DNA of 47,292 bases, taken from NCBI GenBank assembly GCA_016184365.1, contig JACPCW010000091.1:1-47292 (forward strand). Reading direction: 5' to 3'. Origin of the DNA: Candidatus Rokuibacteriota bacterium (GTDB taxonomy: Bacteria > Methylomirabilota > Methylomirabilia > Rokubacteriales > CSP1-6). Below are positions 39,747-47,292 of the stretch, piece after piece (position 1 is the stretch's first letter; every line of letters starts with the position of its first letter). The notes below the pieces were generated by a model that was not told the origin of the DNA, did not search any database, and saw only the letters and a list, made by a program, of their open reading frames with translations. The position numbers and the translations under genes were made by a program.

Positions 39747-40832
39747 TCAATCCCAGACCAGGCGCGCCGTTTCGGCCACGCGCGCCAGCTTCCACGTCTG
39801 GTCGTCGGCGGTCAGCCGGTTGCCGGCCATCGTCGACGCGAACCCGCACTGCGGGGACAGGGCGAGGCGATCGAGCGGGAAGCGCGTGGCGGCGTCCTCG
39901 ATGCGACGGCGCAGCTCGTCGACGGATTCGAGCCGCGGCTTCTTGGTGGTCACGAGTCCGAGCACGATGTCGCGATCCTGCGGCACGGCGGCCAGCGGCT
40001 CGAACCCGCCCGATCGCTCGTCGTCGTACTCGAGCAGGAAGCGCTGGAAGCGGCTCTTCGCGAACACGCGCGCGATCGGCTCGTAGCCGCCGCTCGCATA
40101 GAACATCGACTGGTTGTTGCCGCGGCAGATGTGCAGACCGAACGTGATGCCCCGATGGCCGGCGATCACGGCGTTGTCCATCTCGATGCACGCGTCGATC
40201 AGCCGGTCCGGGTCGCTGCCGCGCTGGCGGTAGCCTTCGCGCAGCGCGGGATCGAGCAGCGCCGCGTACTGCGGCGCGTCGATCTGCACGTACGTGCAGC
40301 CGAGCCGTGCGAGCTCCTCCACCTCGCGCCGCGTGAGATCGACGATGTCCGCCAGATACGACTCGCGCGTGGGATAGGCCGCCGCGGACTTCTGCGGGTC
40401 CCAGTACGCCGCCGCCTGCTGCGTGCTGACGAGCGTCACCTTGGTGCGCCGCTTCGCCCGCGCGCGGAGGTACGCGAACTCCTCGGCGCACATGCTGCGG
40501 CGCCAGCGCAGCTTCTCGACGACGACGGGACGCTTGAACACGAGCTCCTCGCCCTGCTCGTTGTGAAACGGAATGGCCCAGCCGCCGAGCTTGTCGAATC
40601 CGTCGAGGGCGTCGATGAGGTGCCCGAAGAACGCGTAGCGGCGCATCTCGCCGTCCGTCACGACGTCGAGGCCGATGGATTCCTGAAGGTCGATGGCCTC
40701 GTCGACGGCACGATCCTCGACGCGCTTGAACTCGGCCGCGGCGATGCGCCCGGCGTCGAGCGCGGCCCGGGCGTCCACGAGATAGCCGGGTCGAAGGAGG
40801 CTGCCGACGACGTCGCTCCGGATGCCTCCCAT
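39747..40832 (-). CDS. Cobalamin-independent methionine synthase-like (MetE C-domain) enzyme
   Basis: A 361-residue single MetE-type barrel. MGGIRSDVVGSLLRPGYLVD and GLDVVTDGEMRRYAFFGHLI open it; CTYVQIDAPQYAALLD follows; zinc ligands are expected in GITFGLHICRGNNQSMF (His, Cys) and LALSPQCGFASTMAGN (Cys). Full MetE is twice as long, so this resembles the single-domain group that includes epoxyalkane:CoM transferases and corrinoid-free methyltransferases. The thiol or methyl substrate is unknown. ATG 40832 is 9 nt after a TATTAT box, back-to-back with the ketopantoate-reductase-like gene. Confidence 0.85.
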   Translation of the reverse strand: MGGIRSDVVGSLLRPGYLVDARAALDAGRIAAAEFKRVEDRAVDEAIDLQESIGLDVVTDGEMRRYAFFGHLIDALDGFDKLGGWAIPFHNEQGEELVFKRPVVVEKLRWRRSMCAEEFAYLRARAKRRTKVTLVSTQQAAAYWDPQKSAAAYPTRESYLADIVDLTRREVEELARLGCTYVQIDAPQYAALLDPALREGYRQRGSDPDRLIDACIEMDNAVIAGHRGITFGLHICRGNNQSMFYASGGYEPIARVFAKSRFQRFLLEYDDERSGGFEPLAAVPQDRDIVLGLVTTKKPRLESVDELRRRIEDAATRFPLDRLALSPQCGFASTMAGNRLTADDQTWKLARVAETARLVWD

Positions 40833-40849
40833 CGCGGGGGCATAATACC

Positions 40850-40879
40850 GGGGTTCGCAAGATCCCGGGAGGGAACCCC
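40850..40879 (+). promoter_or_regulatory. Hairpin holding the ribosome binding site of the ketopantoate-reductase-like gene
   Basis: GGGGTTC (40850-40856) and GAACCCC (40873-40879) are complementary and enclose the Shine-Dalgarno CGGGAGG; the second arm touches ATG 40880. A CATAAT box (40841-40846) just upstream overlaps the TATTAT of the divergent gene. The stem could reduce translation. Confidence 0.4.
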
Positions 40880-41935
40880 ATGGCCAAGAAGCTCCTGTTC
40901 ATCGGCGCGGGTGCGATCGGCAGCTACCTCGGTGCGTTTCTCACGCGCGCCGGGCACGACGTGACGCTGGTCGATCCGTGGGCCGAGCAGGTCGACACCA
41001 TTCGCCGGCAGGGCATCGCGGTCACCGGCCCGCACGAGCCGTTCGAGGCGCGCCCGAACGCCGTGCACCTGAACGATGCGCAGCGCCTGCCGCGCGACTT
41101 CGACATCGCCTTCGTCGCGATGAAGGTCTTCGACACCGCGTGGGCGGCGCAGCTCGCGGTGCGCCACGTGGCGCCGCACGGCTTCGTCGTGTCCGCGCAG
41201 AACTGCTGGCCCGATCCGACGATCGCGCAGATGGTCGGTCGTGAGCGCGCGGTCGCGCTCGTCATGTCGCGCATCGGCGTGGCGACGTGGAAGCCCGGCA
41301 CCGTGGAGCGCGGGATGGAAGGCGGCGGTGGCGGCACCGGCCACATCGTGTTCCGCGTCGGCGAGCACGACGGCCGCGTCACGCCGCGCGCGAAGGAGCT
41401 GGCCGAGATGCTGTCCGTCGTCGACGGCTCGACCGTGACCGAGAACATCTGGGGTGAGCGCTGGGCCAAGCTCTGCCAGAACGCGATGGGCAATCCCGTC
41501 CAGGCGATGTCGGGTCTCGGCTCGCTCGACATCATGTCGAGTGAAGTCGGTCGCGCGATCACCATCCATCTCGGGTCGGAATCCGCGCGCGTCGGCCTCG
41601 GGCTCGGTCACAAGGTCGAGAAGTTCGGCAACGCCCCCGCCGCACGGTGGGCGGACGCGGGCCGGCGCGAGACGTGGCAGGAGCTCGACCGTATGCTGAC
41701 GCCGACCGGCACCGCGAAGCGCAACTGGCGCGCGTCGATGGCGCAGGACGTGGCCAAGGGCCGCCCGACCGAGATCGATTACATGAACGGCTTCGTCGCG
41801 GCGCAGGGCCGCGAGCGCGGCATCCCGACGCCGGTGTCGGCGGCGACCGTGGAGACGCTCCACGAGATCGAGTCGGGCGCCCGCAAGCCCGACGCCCAGA
41901 ACCTCGCGCTGACCTTGAAGCGCGCCGGGGTGTAG
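40880..41935 (+). CDS. Ketopantoate reductase-like (PanE/ApbA family) oxidoreductase
   Basis: A 351-residue PanE-type protein: KKLLFIGAGAIGSYLGAFLT (NADPH loop), DIAFVAMKVFDTAWAAQLA, VVSAQNCWPDPTIAQMVGRE, the substrate helix with ENIWGERWAKLCQNAMGN and GRPTEIDYMNGFVAAQGRER. True PanE is about 300 residues; the glycine stretch MEGGGGGTGHIVFRVGEHDG is somewhat expanded. It probably reduces a 2-ketoacid other than ketopantoate, since it sits among catabolic genes. A hairpin encloses its ribosome binding site. Confidence 0.88.
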   Translation: MAKKLLFIGAGAIGSYLGAFLTRAGHDVTLVDPWAEQVDTIRRQGIAVTGPHEPFEARPNAVHLNDAQRLPRDFDIAFVAMKVFDTAWAAQLAVRHVAPHGFVVSAQNCWPDPTIAQMVGRERAVALVMSRIGVATWKPGTVERGMEGGGGGTGHIVFRVGEHDGRVTPRAKELAEMLSVVDGSTVTENIWGERWAKLCQNAMGNPVQAMSGLGSLDIMSSEVGRAITIHLGSESARVGLGLGHKVEKFGNAPAARWADAGRRETWQELDRMLTPTGTAKRNWRASMAQDVAKGRPTEIDYMNGFVAAQGRERGIPTPVSAATVETLHEIESGARKPDAQNLALTLKRAGV

Positions 41936-41999
41936 CGGGGCTCGAAAAGACTTCCCAGTTCGGCCAGCCGCCGCTACGGCAATTGAAGGAAACGAAATC

Positions 42000-42050
42000 C
42001 CACGCGGCCGGCGGCGTGCACATCCGACCGCGCCGCCGGGGCGTGGTTTA
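42000..42050 (+). terminator. Terminator-like hairpin downstream of the ketopantoate-reductase-like gene
   Basis: CCACGC and CCGGCGGCG (42000-42016) pair with CGCCGCCGG and GCGTGG (42031-42046) around a 14-nt loop; TTTACC follows. It lies 65 nt after the stop at 41935 and before the next gene's ribosome binding site. Confidence 0.5.
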
Positions 42051-42098
42051 CCTCTTGCACCTGGCCTCCGCGTCCGAACCCGCCTCGCTGGAGGTCCT

Positions 42099-42548
42099 AT
42101 GTCAGAAGCCAACCTCTCCTGGGATCGCGACATGTGGGCGGCCCTCAATGCCCACGACCTGGACGGCTGGACGAAGATGCTCGCGGAGGATCACGTCTGG
42201 GAGATGGATGCCCTCGGCGGCTCGCTCGTCGGTCGTGAAGCCGCGCGCGAAGCGATGTGGGGCTATCTCCGCGGATTCCCCGATCTGCGCTGGCAGATCG
42301 AGGAGCAGATCGTGAGCGGGGACGCCGTCATCACCCGCTGGTGGGCCAAGGGCACGCACCAGGGCCAGTTCCTCGGGATCTCGCCGACCTGGCGGTCGAT
42401 CTCGGTCCACGGCGTCACCTGGACGTGGTGGCAGGACGGCAAGCTCTCCCGTCTTTGGGGCGCCTGGGATTCGGGCTGGCTCATGCGGCAGCTCCAGGCC
42501 TGGCCCGAGAGCTGGGCGCCGGCGCACTGGCGCGCACGCGCGAGTTAA
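42099..42548 (+). CDS. SnoaL-like/ester cyclase protein (NTF2 fold)
   Basis: A 149-residue NTF2-like protein: RDMWAALNAHDLDGWTKMLA, EDHVWEMDALGGSLVGREAA, MWGYLRGFPDLRWQIEEQIV, TRWWAKGTHQGQFLGISPTW, and the end VTWTWWQDGKLSRLWGAWD. This is the SnoaL/ester-cyclase pattern of aromatic polyketide cyclases and related steroid-isomerase-like proteins; the actual substrate is unknown. GGAGG lies a few bases before ATG 42099. A palindromic repeat array begins directly after the stop. Confidence 0.85.
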   Translation: MSEANLSWDRDMWAALNAHDLDGWTKMLAEDHVWEMDALGGSLVGREAAREAMWGYLRGFPDLRWQIEEQIVSGDAVITRWWAKGTHQGQFLGISPTWRSISVHGVTWTWWQDGKLSRLWGAWDSGWLMRQLQAWPESWAPAHWRARAS

Positions 42549-42553
42549 TTGAG

Positions 42554-42700
42554 GTGGGGGGCCCCGAAATGGCCCCCCACACGATCATTCACGTGGGGGC
42601 CCCGACATGGCCCCCACACGATCATTCACGTGGGGGCCCCGACATGGCCCCCACACCCCCAACGCTCGGACGCGTCCCGGCAAAGCCGTGACGCGCCTCG
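42554..42700 (+). repeat. Palindromic dispersed repeat, copy 3: array of three hairpin units plus tail
   Basis: Unit 1 (42554-42592), unit 2 (42593-42629) and unit 3 (from 42630) each have GTGGGGG(G)CC, loop CCGA(A/C)AT, GGCCCCC(C)AC. Units 1 and 2 are joined by ACGATCATTCAC. Unit 3 continues into ACCCCCAACGCTCGGACG and a second hairpin CGCGTC (42671-42676), CGGC-AAA-GCCG, GACGCG (42690-42695), CCTCG. The array fills most of the gap 42549-42788. Confidence 0.9.
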
Positions 42701-42736
42701 ATTTCCGTCCTCCAATTCCGGCGTTCCTCCGGTTTG

Positions 42737-42765
42737 TTGACACCCGCGAACGCGGGTGGTGAAGT
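42737..42765 (+). promoter_or_regulatory. Promoter of the dioxygenase operon with a palindromic operator in its spacer
   Basis: TTGACA (42737-42742), 17-nt spacer, TGAAGT (42760-42765). The palindrome CACCCGCG-AA-CGCGGGTG (42741-42758) covers the spacer exactly. A GGAGG sequence and ATG 42789 follow. A repressor bound here would block RNA polymerase. Confidence 0.55.
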
Positions 42766-42788
42766 GACCCGCACCCGGAGGACATTGC

Positions 42789-43622
42789 ATGGCCGAGATC
42801 GTCGCCGCCGTCTGCTGTTCCCACGCGCCCGGGCTGTCGAACAACCCGCCGCTCGCACAGCCTGAGCAGCGCCAGCGTCTCGAAGCCGGCTTCGCGGAGC
42901 TCCGGCGTCGGCTCGCCGCCGCGCGCCCGGATCTCATCGTCATGTTCGTGAACGATCACATCCAGAACTTCACGTACGCGAACATGCCGGCGTTCTGCGT
43001 GGGGGTCGCGGACACCTACGACGCGCCCGGACCCGGCAGCGAGCGGAGCCTCAAGATTCCGGCGCGCAAGGTCGCCGGCAAGCCGGCGTGGGCGGGCGAT
43101 CTGCTCGAGAGCGGCCATGCCGCGGGCGTCGACTTCGCGTACGCCTACGAGATCGAGAGCTGGGACGACATGTCGGTGCCGCTGCACTTCCTCGTCCCGG
43201 ACAACGACGTGCCCGTCGTGCCGATCTACACGAACTGCGCGGCGCCGCCGCTCCCGACGCCGAAGCGCTGCCGCGAGGTGGGCGCGTTCGTCGGCGAGTT
43301 CATCCGGTCGCGCCGCGGCAGCGAGCGCATCGCGCTCGTCGCGACGGGCGGCATCTCGCACTGGGTCGGCACGCCGCAGACGGGCCGCATCGATCCCGAC
43401 TGGGACCAGTGGGTGCTCGATCACGTCGCGCGCGCCGACGTCGAGCCGCTCGCGCGGCTCACGTGGGACGAGATCGAGCGCGACGGCGGCAACGGCGGCC
43501 AGGAAATCCGGAACTGGATCGCGCTGCTCGGCGCCGTCCCCGGCTGGAAGGGCGACGTGCTCGCCTACGAGCCGGTGGCCGAGTACATCACCGGCTGCGC
43601 GACCGTGTGGGTGCATCCATGA
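42789..43622 (+). CDS. Class III extradiol dioxygenase catalytic subunit (LigB-like)
   Basis: A 277-residue LigB-type protein: MAEIVAAVCCSHAPGLSNNP (first His ligand), LIVMFVNDHIQNFTYANMP (second His), VPIYTNCAAPPLPTPKRC, and IALVATGGISHWVGTPQTG (distal His). It should cleave a catechol, protocatechuate, gallate or similar compound with O2 and Fe(II). Its stop overlaps the ATG of the small LigA-like subunit gene. CCGGAGG lies 9 nt before ATG 42789. A palindromic operator sits in its promoter. Confidence 0.9.
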   Translation: MAEIVAAVCCSHAPGLSNNPPLAQPEQRQRLEAGFAELRRRLAAARPDLIVMFVNDHIQNFTYANMPAFCVGVADTYDAPGPGSERSLKIPARKVAGKPAWAGDLLESGHAAGVDFAYAYEIESWDDMSVPLHFLVPDNDVPVVPIYTNCAAPPLPTPKRCREVGAFVGEFIRSRRGSERIALVATGGISHWVGTPQTGRIDPDWDQWVLDHVARADVEPLARLTWDEIERDGGNGGQEIRNWIALLGAVPGWKGDVLAYEPVAEYITGCATVWVHP

Positions 43623-43834
43623 TCAAGACCTCGTACCCGCTCAACAAGGTGCTCACCGCGCTCGTGCGCCGGCACGTCGCGAAAGCCGGCCTGACCGACG
43701 ACGACATGACGGGCGTGGAGCTGGCCGCCGCCGAGCGCGACGCGCTGCGCCGCGGCGACGTCGCCGCGCTCTACGACCTCGGCGCGAACCCGTACCTGAT
43801 CCGCCGCGTGTTCCGCGGCAATTTCAAGAAATAG
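43619..43834 (+). CDS. LigA-like small subunit of a class III extradiol dioxygenase
   Basis: A 71-residue helical protein: LNKVLTALVRRHVAKAGLTD, MTGVELAAAERDALRRGDVA and LYDLGANPYLIRRVFRGNFK match the LigA domain (helical cap of protocatechuate 4,5-dioxygenase). It should cap the LigB active site. In classical systems ligA precedes ligB; here it follows, with a 4-bp overlap (ATGA). It is shorter than a full LigA (about 130 residues), and lacks its first helices. Confidence 0.75.
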   Translation: MIKTSYPLNKVLTALVRRHVAKAGLTDDDMTGVELAAAERDALRRGDVAALYDLGANPYLIRRVFRGNFKK

Positions 43835-43837
43835 CCG

Positions 43838-44836
43838 ATGGACCTTCGACCGCTCGGACGGACCGGCCTCAGCGTCTCGGCGCTCGGCTTCGGCTGCGGC
43901 AACGTCGGTGGTCTCATGATTCGCGGCGCGGCGGCCGAGCGCGAGCGCGCCATCACGCGCGCGATGGAGCTCGGCGTCAACTACTTCGACACCGCGGCGC
44001 TCTACGGCGACGGGCAGTCCGAGACGAATCTCGGTCTCGCGCTGAAGAATCTCGGCGTTCGCGGCCGCGTCTATGTCGGCACGAAGTTCCGTCTGGCGCC
44101 CGAGGACCTGACGAGCGTGCCGGCCGCCATCGACCGTGCGCTCGACGGCAGCCTGCGCCGGCTCGGCATGGACTCCGTCGATCTCTTCCAGTTTCACAAT
44201 CCGCTCGGACCGGCGCGCGACGGATCGAAGGCGAGCGTGCGCGACGTGCTCGACGCCATCGTGCCCGCGCTCCAGCGGCTCCAGCAGGCCGGCAAGATCC
44301 GCTTCTACGGCATCACCGCGCTCGGCGACACCGACGCGCTCCACCAGGTCATCGGGAGCGGCGCCGTGCACACGATGCAGACGGTGCTAAACCTACTCAA
44401 CCCGAGCGGCGCGCACGCGGTCCCCGCCGGATTCCCGGCGCAGGACTTCCGCGGGCTCCTCCGCACGGCGCGCACGCACGGCACCGGCGCGATCGTGATC
44501 CGGGTCGCCGCCGCCGGCGCGCTCAGCGGCACGATGGAGCGCCATCCCGTTGCGGTGCCGACCGTCGATCCGATCGCCTCCGGCGCCGACTATGCGACGG
44601 ACGTGAAGCGCTCCGCCGCGTTCGCCGCGCTCGTGAAAGACGGCTACGCCGGCAGCCTCGTCGAGGCGTCGATGCGCTTCGCGATCGGTGCCGAGGGCGT
44701 CTCCACCGTGCTGCTCGGCTACTCGAGCCTCGAGCATCTCGAGGCGGCCGCCGCCGCCGCCGATCGCGGGCCGCTGCCGCACGCCGCGCTGGATCGCCTC
44801 GATGCGATCTGGAAGGATCTCGCGCACCGGCACTGA
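43838..44836 (+). CDS. Aldo/keto reductase
   Basis: A 332-residue AKR-type TIM barrel: RPLGRTGLSVSALGFGCGNV, ELGVNYFDTAALYGDGQSET (catalytic Asp and Tyr), YVGTKFRLAPEDL (Lys), VDLFQFHNPLGP (His) and VSTVLLGYSSLEHLEAAAAA. The tetrad is complete. It likely reduces an aldehyde or ketone, possibly a ring-cleavage product of the upstream dioxygenase. The start ATG is 3 nt after the LigA-like stop, so it is in the same operon. Confidence 0.9.
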   Translation: MDLRPLGRTGLSVSALGFGCGNVGGLMIRGAAAERERAITRAMELGVNYFDTAALYGDGQSETNLGLALKNLGVRGRVYVGTKFRLAPEDLTSVPAAIDRALDGSLRRLGMDSVDLFQFHNPLGPARDGSKASVRDVLDAIVPALQRLQQAGKIRFYGITALGDTDALHQVIGSGAVHTMQTVLNLLNPSGAHAVPAGFPAQDFRGLLRTARTHGTGAIVIRVAAAGALSGTMERHPVAVPTVDPIASGADYATDVKRSAAFAALVKDGYAGSLVEASMRFAIGAEGVSTVLLGYSSLEHLEAAAAAADRGPLPHAALDRLDAIWKDLAHRH

Positions 44837-44869
44837 TTGGACGCGCTTCGCGCCTGGGAGGGCGAACCC

Positions 44870-47292
44870 ATGGCAGGTCGTCCGCTCGCTCGCATCGTCG
44901 TCGTCACCGCGCTGCTCGTGCTCGCCATCAGTGAACGCGTGGCCCACGCGCGTGACTGCCGCGAAGAGACGTCGCTGCCCGCCGACGTGAAGCTCGTCGC
45001 GCCCGGCCCCGACGTGCCGCCGGAAGCGGCGCGCTTCGCCGGCGCGTGGTCCGGGCCGTGGACCGGCATCCGCACCGGCGACCGGAGCTGCGGCACGCTC
45101 GTCGTCGAGGAGGTGCTCCCGAGCGGGCACGCCCGGGTGATCTACAGCCGCGGCGCATGGGAGCCGCTCAAGATCGCGTTCCCCCGCTACTGGCGAGTGA
45201 CGGGACACATCTTCGCCGGCGTACTCGAGTTCGCGCTTCCAACGTTCGACCGTCCGCCGATGGTGTACCAGTTCACGGACGCCGGATTGTCGGGCACGTT
45301 TCGCGGCGACGGGACGCACAAGGCGAAGCGCGTGGCGGACATCGCGACGATCGCCTGCCGCGCCCGTGCGACCCGCGACGTCACCGCGCCGTCACCGTCG
45401 AGCGTGCGCGATCGTCTCACCGCAGCCGAGCTGCTGGCGTCGTCGCCGGGCGCCGGACCGGTCCACAACGACCACTTCATGCCGATCGGCCCGGTGCTGC
45501 CCGCGCGTCACACACTGCGCGGTCGGCTCACCGTTTCGGCGGGAACGATGGCGAGCGCGCGCGACGGCTGCCTCGGCCTGTCCGTTCCGACGCCGGCCTT
45601 CACGACGGATCTCGTCACGCACGGCGAGCACCTCGTGCCCGTCGCCCGCGGAATCCTGGGATCGCCGGCGACGATCATCCTCTCGCCGGGTCGCGTGTGG
45701 TCCGAGCCGGGCGACCACGGCATGTCGCGCGCCTCGTTTCCGTTCGTGTTGTCGCACGAGCAAGGCAACGCCGCATACAACGGGACCGCGACGTTCCTCT
45801 TCGACGACACACGCGTGACGGACCTCCGTTTCCAGATCGTGCAGGAGACGGCGCCGAAGGGCGACCTCACCGATTACTGGGGTGCGATGCCGGCCGCCTA
45901 CACCGCGGGCGCGGTCGCCGACGAAGCCGTCGTGCGTGCGCGGTTCGACGAGGAAATCCGGCGCCACGTTCCGATCCGTCCGTGGTCCGCGCTCCCCGCC
46001 GCGGTGCGCGACGCCGGGCTCGGCGGCGTCGACGGCGAGGTCCCGACCGAGTCGGTCAGCGCGAGCGGACTCGTCGTCGACGGCGTCCTGTACCTGCGCG
46101 GCTGCAACACCCGGTACGGACCGTTCCCGTACTGCCGCGACATGCGGCACGGCGTGTTCTCGGTGACGAAGTCGCTCGCCGGCGCCGTCTCCCTGCTGCG
46201 GCTGGCGCAGAAGTACGGCGACACCGTGCTCGACGCGAAGGTCGCGGACTACCTCACGGTCACCGCGCGGCACGACGGGTGGGCGAAGGTCACGTTCCGC
46301 GACGCGCTCAACATGGCCACCGGCATCGGCGAGTCCTCGCCGCAGCGTGAGCCGAACGATCCGCACGCGGACGAGATGAAGCCGCGACAGTTCGCGTGGG
46401 CCCGCAAGCGCTCGGCGAAGGAGCGGCTCGACGCCGCGTTCGACTATCCGAAGTATCCCTGGGGGCCCGGCGAAGTGTTCCGCTACAACTCCGTGCACAC
46501 GCACGTGCTCGCGGCCGCGATGGACGCGTATCTCAAGCGCCGCGAAGGGCCGAACGCGCATCTCTGGGACATGGTCGTCAGGGAGGTCTTCGAGCCGATC
46601 GGGATCCTCCACGCGCCGAAGGTGCACACCCTCGAGCGCGGCGGACGCCATGGGATTCCGCTGCTGGGGTACGGGTTCTATCCCACGGTCGACGACGTCG
46701 CGAAGCTCGCGACGCTCCTGCAGTCCGGCGGGCGGCACGAGGGCCGACCGATCCTCAGCGCCGCGAAGATCGCCGACGCGCTGTATCGGACGAGCCCCGA
46801 CGGCGGCCTGCCGATCGGCTGGAAGTACCGCGCCGGCGCCGCGCGCTATCACCTGTCCTTCTGGTCAGTGCCGTACCGCACGAGCGCGGGCTGCTTCGTC
46901 CAGGTGCCGTACATGGCCGGGCTCGGCGGCAATCACGTCGTCGTGCTGTCCAACGGCGTGACCGTCTTCCGGTTCGCCGACGCCGAGAGCTACGACGTCG
47001 AGGGCATGATCCTCGCCGGCGAAGCGCTTCGTCCCCTGTGCACGCCGGTGGTCGCGGCCGTCACGGCGCCGCCGCCCGCGCCGCTGTCCGCACGCGAGCT
47101 GCGTGCCGAGCTCGTCGGTCGGACGTTCGAGGCCAACCGGCTCCATCTCACGATCGACGGCCGCGGCGTCGTCATCGGTGAGAGCGGCGGCCAGTACGAC
47201 GTCGGGCGCTGGCACATCACCGACGACGGTCAGTACTGCCGCGCGTGGAACGTCTGGGACCGTGCGCGGACGCGCTGCTATCGCGTGTACCG
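44870..47292 (+). CDS. Large secreted serine beta-lactamase-fold protein (3' end outside window)
   Basis: The open frame from ATG 44870 (GGGAGGG upstream) runs past the window end, giving at least 807 residues. The N-terminus has a signal peptide (RIVVVTALLVLAISERVAHA). A long extension of about 400 residues with no clear family follows. The beta-lactamase/DD-peptidase-like domain starts near 410: RHGVFSVTKSLAGAVSLLRL has the SxxK motif (Ser431, Lys434), and FRYNSVHTHVLAAAMDAYLK is near the Tyr motif. It may be an esterase or peptidase in the periplasm or outside. A trailing beta-rich domain begins around 740. Confidence 0.8.
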   Translation, partial: MAGRPLARIVVVTALLVLAISERVAHARDCREETSLPADVKLVAPGPDVPPEAARFAGAWSGPWTGIRTGDRSCGTLVVEEVLPSGHARVIYSRGAWEPLKIAFPRYWRVTGHIFAGVLEFALPTFDRPPMVYQFTDAGLSGTFRGDGTHKAKRVADIATIACRARATRDVTAPSPSSVRDRLTAAELLASSPGAGPVHNDHFMPIGPVLPARHTLRGRLTVSAGTMASARDGCLGLSVPTPAFTTDLVTHGEHLVPVARGILGSPATIILSPGRVWSEPGDHGMSRASFPFVLSHEQGNAAYNGTATFLFDDTRVTDLRFQIVQETAPKGDLTDYWGAMPAAYTAGAVADEAVVRARFDEEIRRHVPIRPWSALPAAVRDAGLGGVDGEVPTESVSASGLVVDGVLYLRGCNTRYGPFPYCRDMRHGVFSVTKSLAGAVSLLRLAQKYGDTVLDAKVADYLTVTARHDGWAKVTFRDALNMATGIGESSPQREPNDPHADEMKPRQFAWARKRSAKERLDAAFDYPKYPWGPGEVFRYNSVHTHVLAAAMDAYLKRREGPNAHLWDMVVREVFEPIGILHAPKVHTLERGGRHGIPLLGYGFYPTVDDVAKLATLLQSGGRHEGRPILSAAKIADALYRTSPDGGLPIGWKYRAGAARYHLSFWSVPYRTSAGCFVQVPYMAGLGGNHVVVLSNGVTVFRFADAESYDVEGMILAGEALRPLCTPVVAAVTAPPPAPLSARELRAELVGRTFEANRLHLTIDGRGVVIGESGGQYDVGRWHITDDGQYCRAWNVWDRARTRCYRVY

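Noticed and set aside
41936..42098. Possible small gene on either strand between the PanE-like and SnoaL-like genes
   Set aside because: Only a terminator-like hairpin and the next ribosome binding site are supported.
42554..42700. CRISPR array
   Set aside because: Units abut with a constant 12-nt linker instead of variable spacers, the repeat is a long GC palindrome, it is dispersed elsewhere, and no cas genes are present.

Overview
The window is a 47.3 kb piece of a high-GC, densely coding bacterial chromosome. No rRNA, tRNA, integrase, transposase or CRISPR array was found. Gene content is dominated by oligopeptide and other ABC transporter parts, flavin-dependent oxidoreductases (LLM class, D-amino-acid/sarcosine type), HyuAB-type hydantoinase/oxoprolinase, amidohydrolase, extradiol dioxygenase, cupins, VOC proteins, SDRs and small PIN-domain toxin-antitoxin pairs. 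This resembles uncultivated soil or subsurface heterotrophs such as Candidatus Rokubacteria (Methylomirabilota) or related lineages. The taxonomic guess is inference from gene content and base composition only.

Layout. 1-2.7 kb: partial secreted TPR protein (minus), PII-like protein, VapBC-like pair, atypical SDR. 2.8-4.9 kb: a sigma-54 enhancer-binding protein, divergent from a candidate sigma-54 promoter and a broken beta-helix gene. 5-8.3 kb (minus): operon of amidohydrolase, VOC protein, hot-dog thioesterase and LLM flavoprotein. 8.4-13.6 kb (minus): hyuA, an aspartic protease, hyuB and a SUMF1-domain gene. 13.7-19 kb: sarcosine-oxidase-like flavoprotein, OppF/OppD/OppC-type transporter parts and an alpha/beta hydrolase. 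19-24.3 kb (plus): acyl-CoA dehydrogenase, LLM flavoprotein, cupin, VapBC, VOC, SDR, HicA-like toxin and an M48 lipoprotein protease. 24.3-28.1 kb: pantothenate kinase, a cupredoxin-like membrane protein, a third VapBC pair, and several gene fragments. 28.1-34.5 kb (minus): a molybdenum hydroxylase large subunit, an amine/amino-acid oxidase, a peptide-binding protein and one permease, flanked on both sides by fragments of liv-type transporter genes. 34.9-39.1 kb (plus): a chimeric ORF, then a peptide-binding protein and two permeases. 39.1-47.3 kb: small proteins, a MetE-like enzyme, ketopantoate-reductase-like protein, SnoaL-like cyclase, a repeat array, a LigB/LigA dioxygenase operon with an aldo/keto reductase, and a large beta-lactamase-fold protein cut by the window end.

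What stands out. (1) A palindromic dispersed repeat occurs three times: once as an intergenic array and twice in frame inside protein genes (hyuA and the oppF-type ATPase). Its distal hairpin shows compensatory base changes between copies. (2) Fragments of liv genes (start of livK, end of livF) sit on the same strand on either side of a 6.5 kb transporter/oxidase block, as if that block had replaced the middle of a liv operon. (3) Three incomplete Opp-type transporter clusters have complementary missing parts. (4) Several genes have a -10 box 6-8 nt before the start codon and no Shine-Dalgarno, suggesting leaderless mRNAs. (5) Perfect palindromes fill the -35/-10 spacer of two promoters. (6) An ORF joins the start of a TAXI-type solute receptor to the end of a metallo-beta-lactamase-fold protein.
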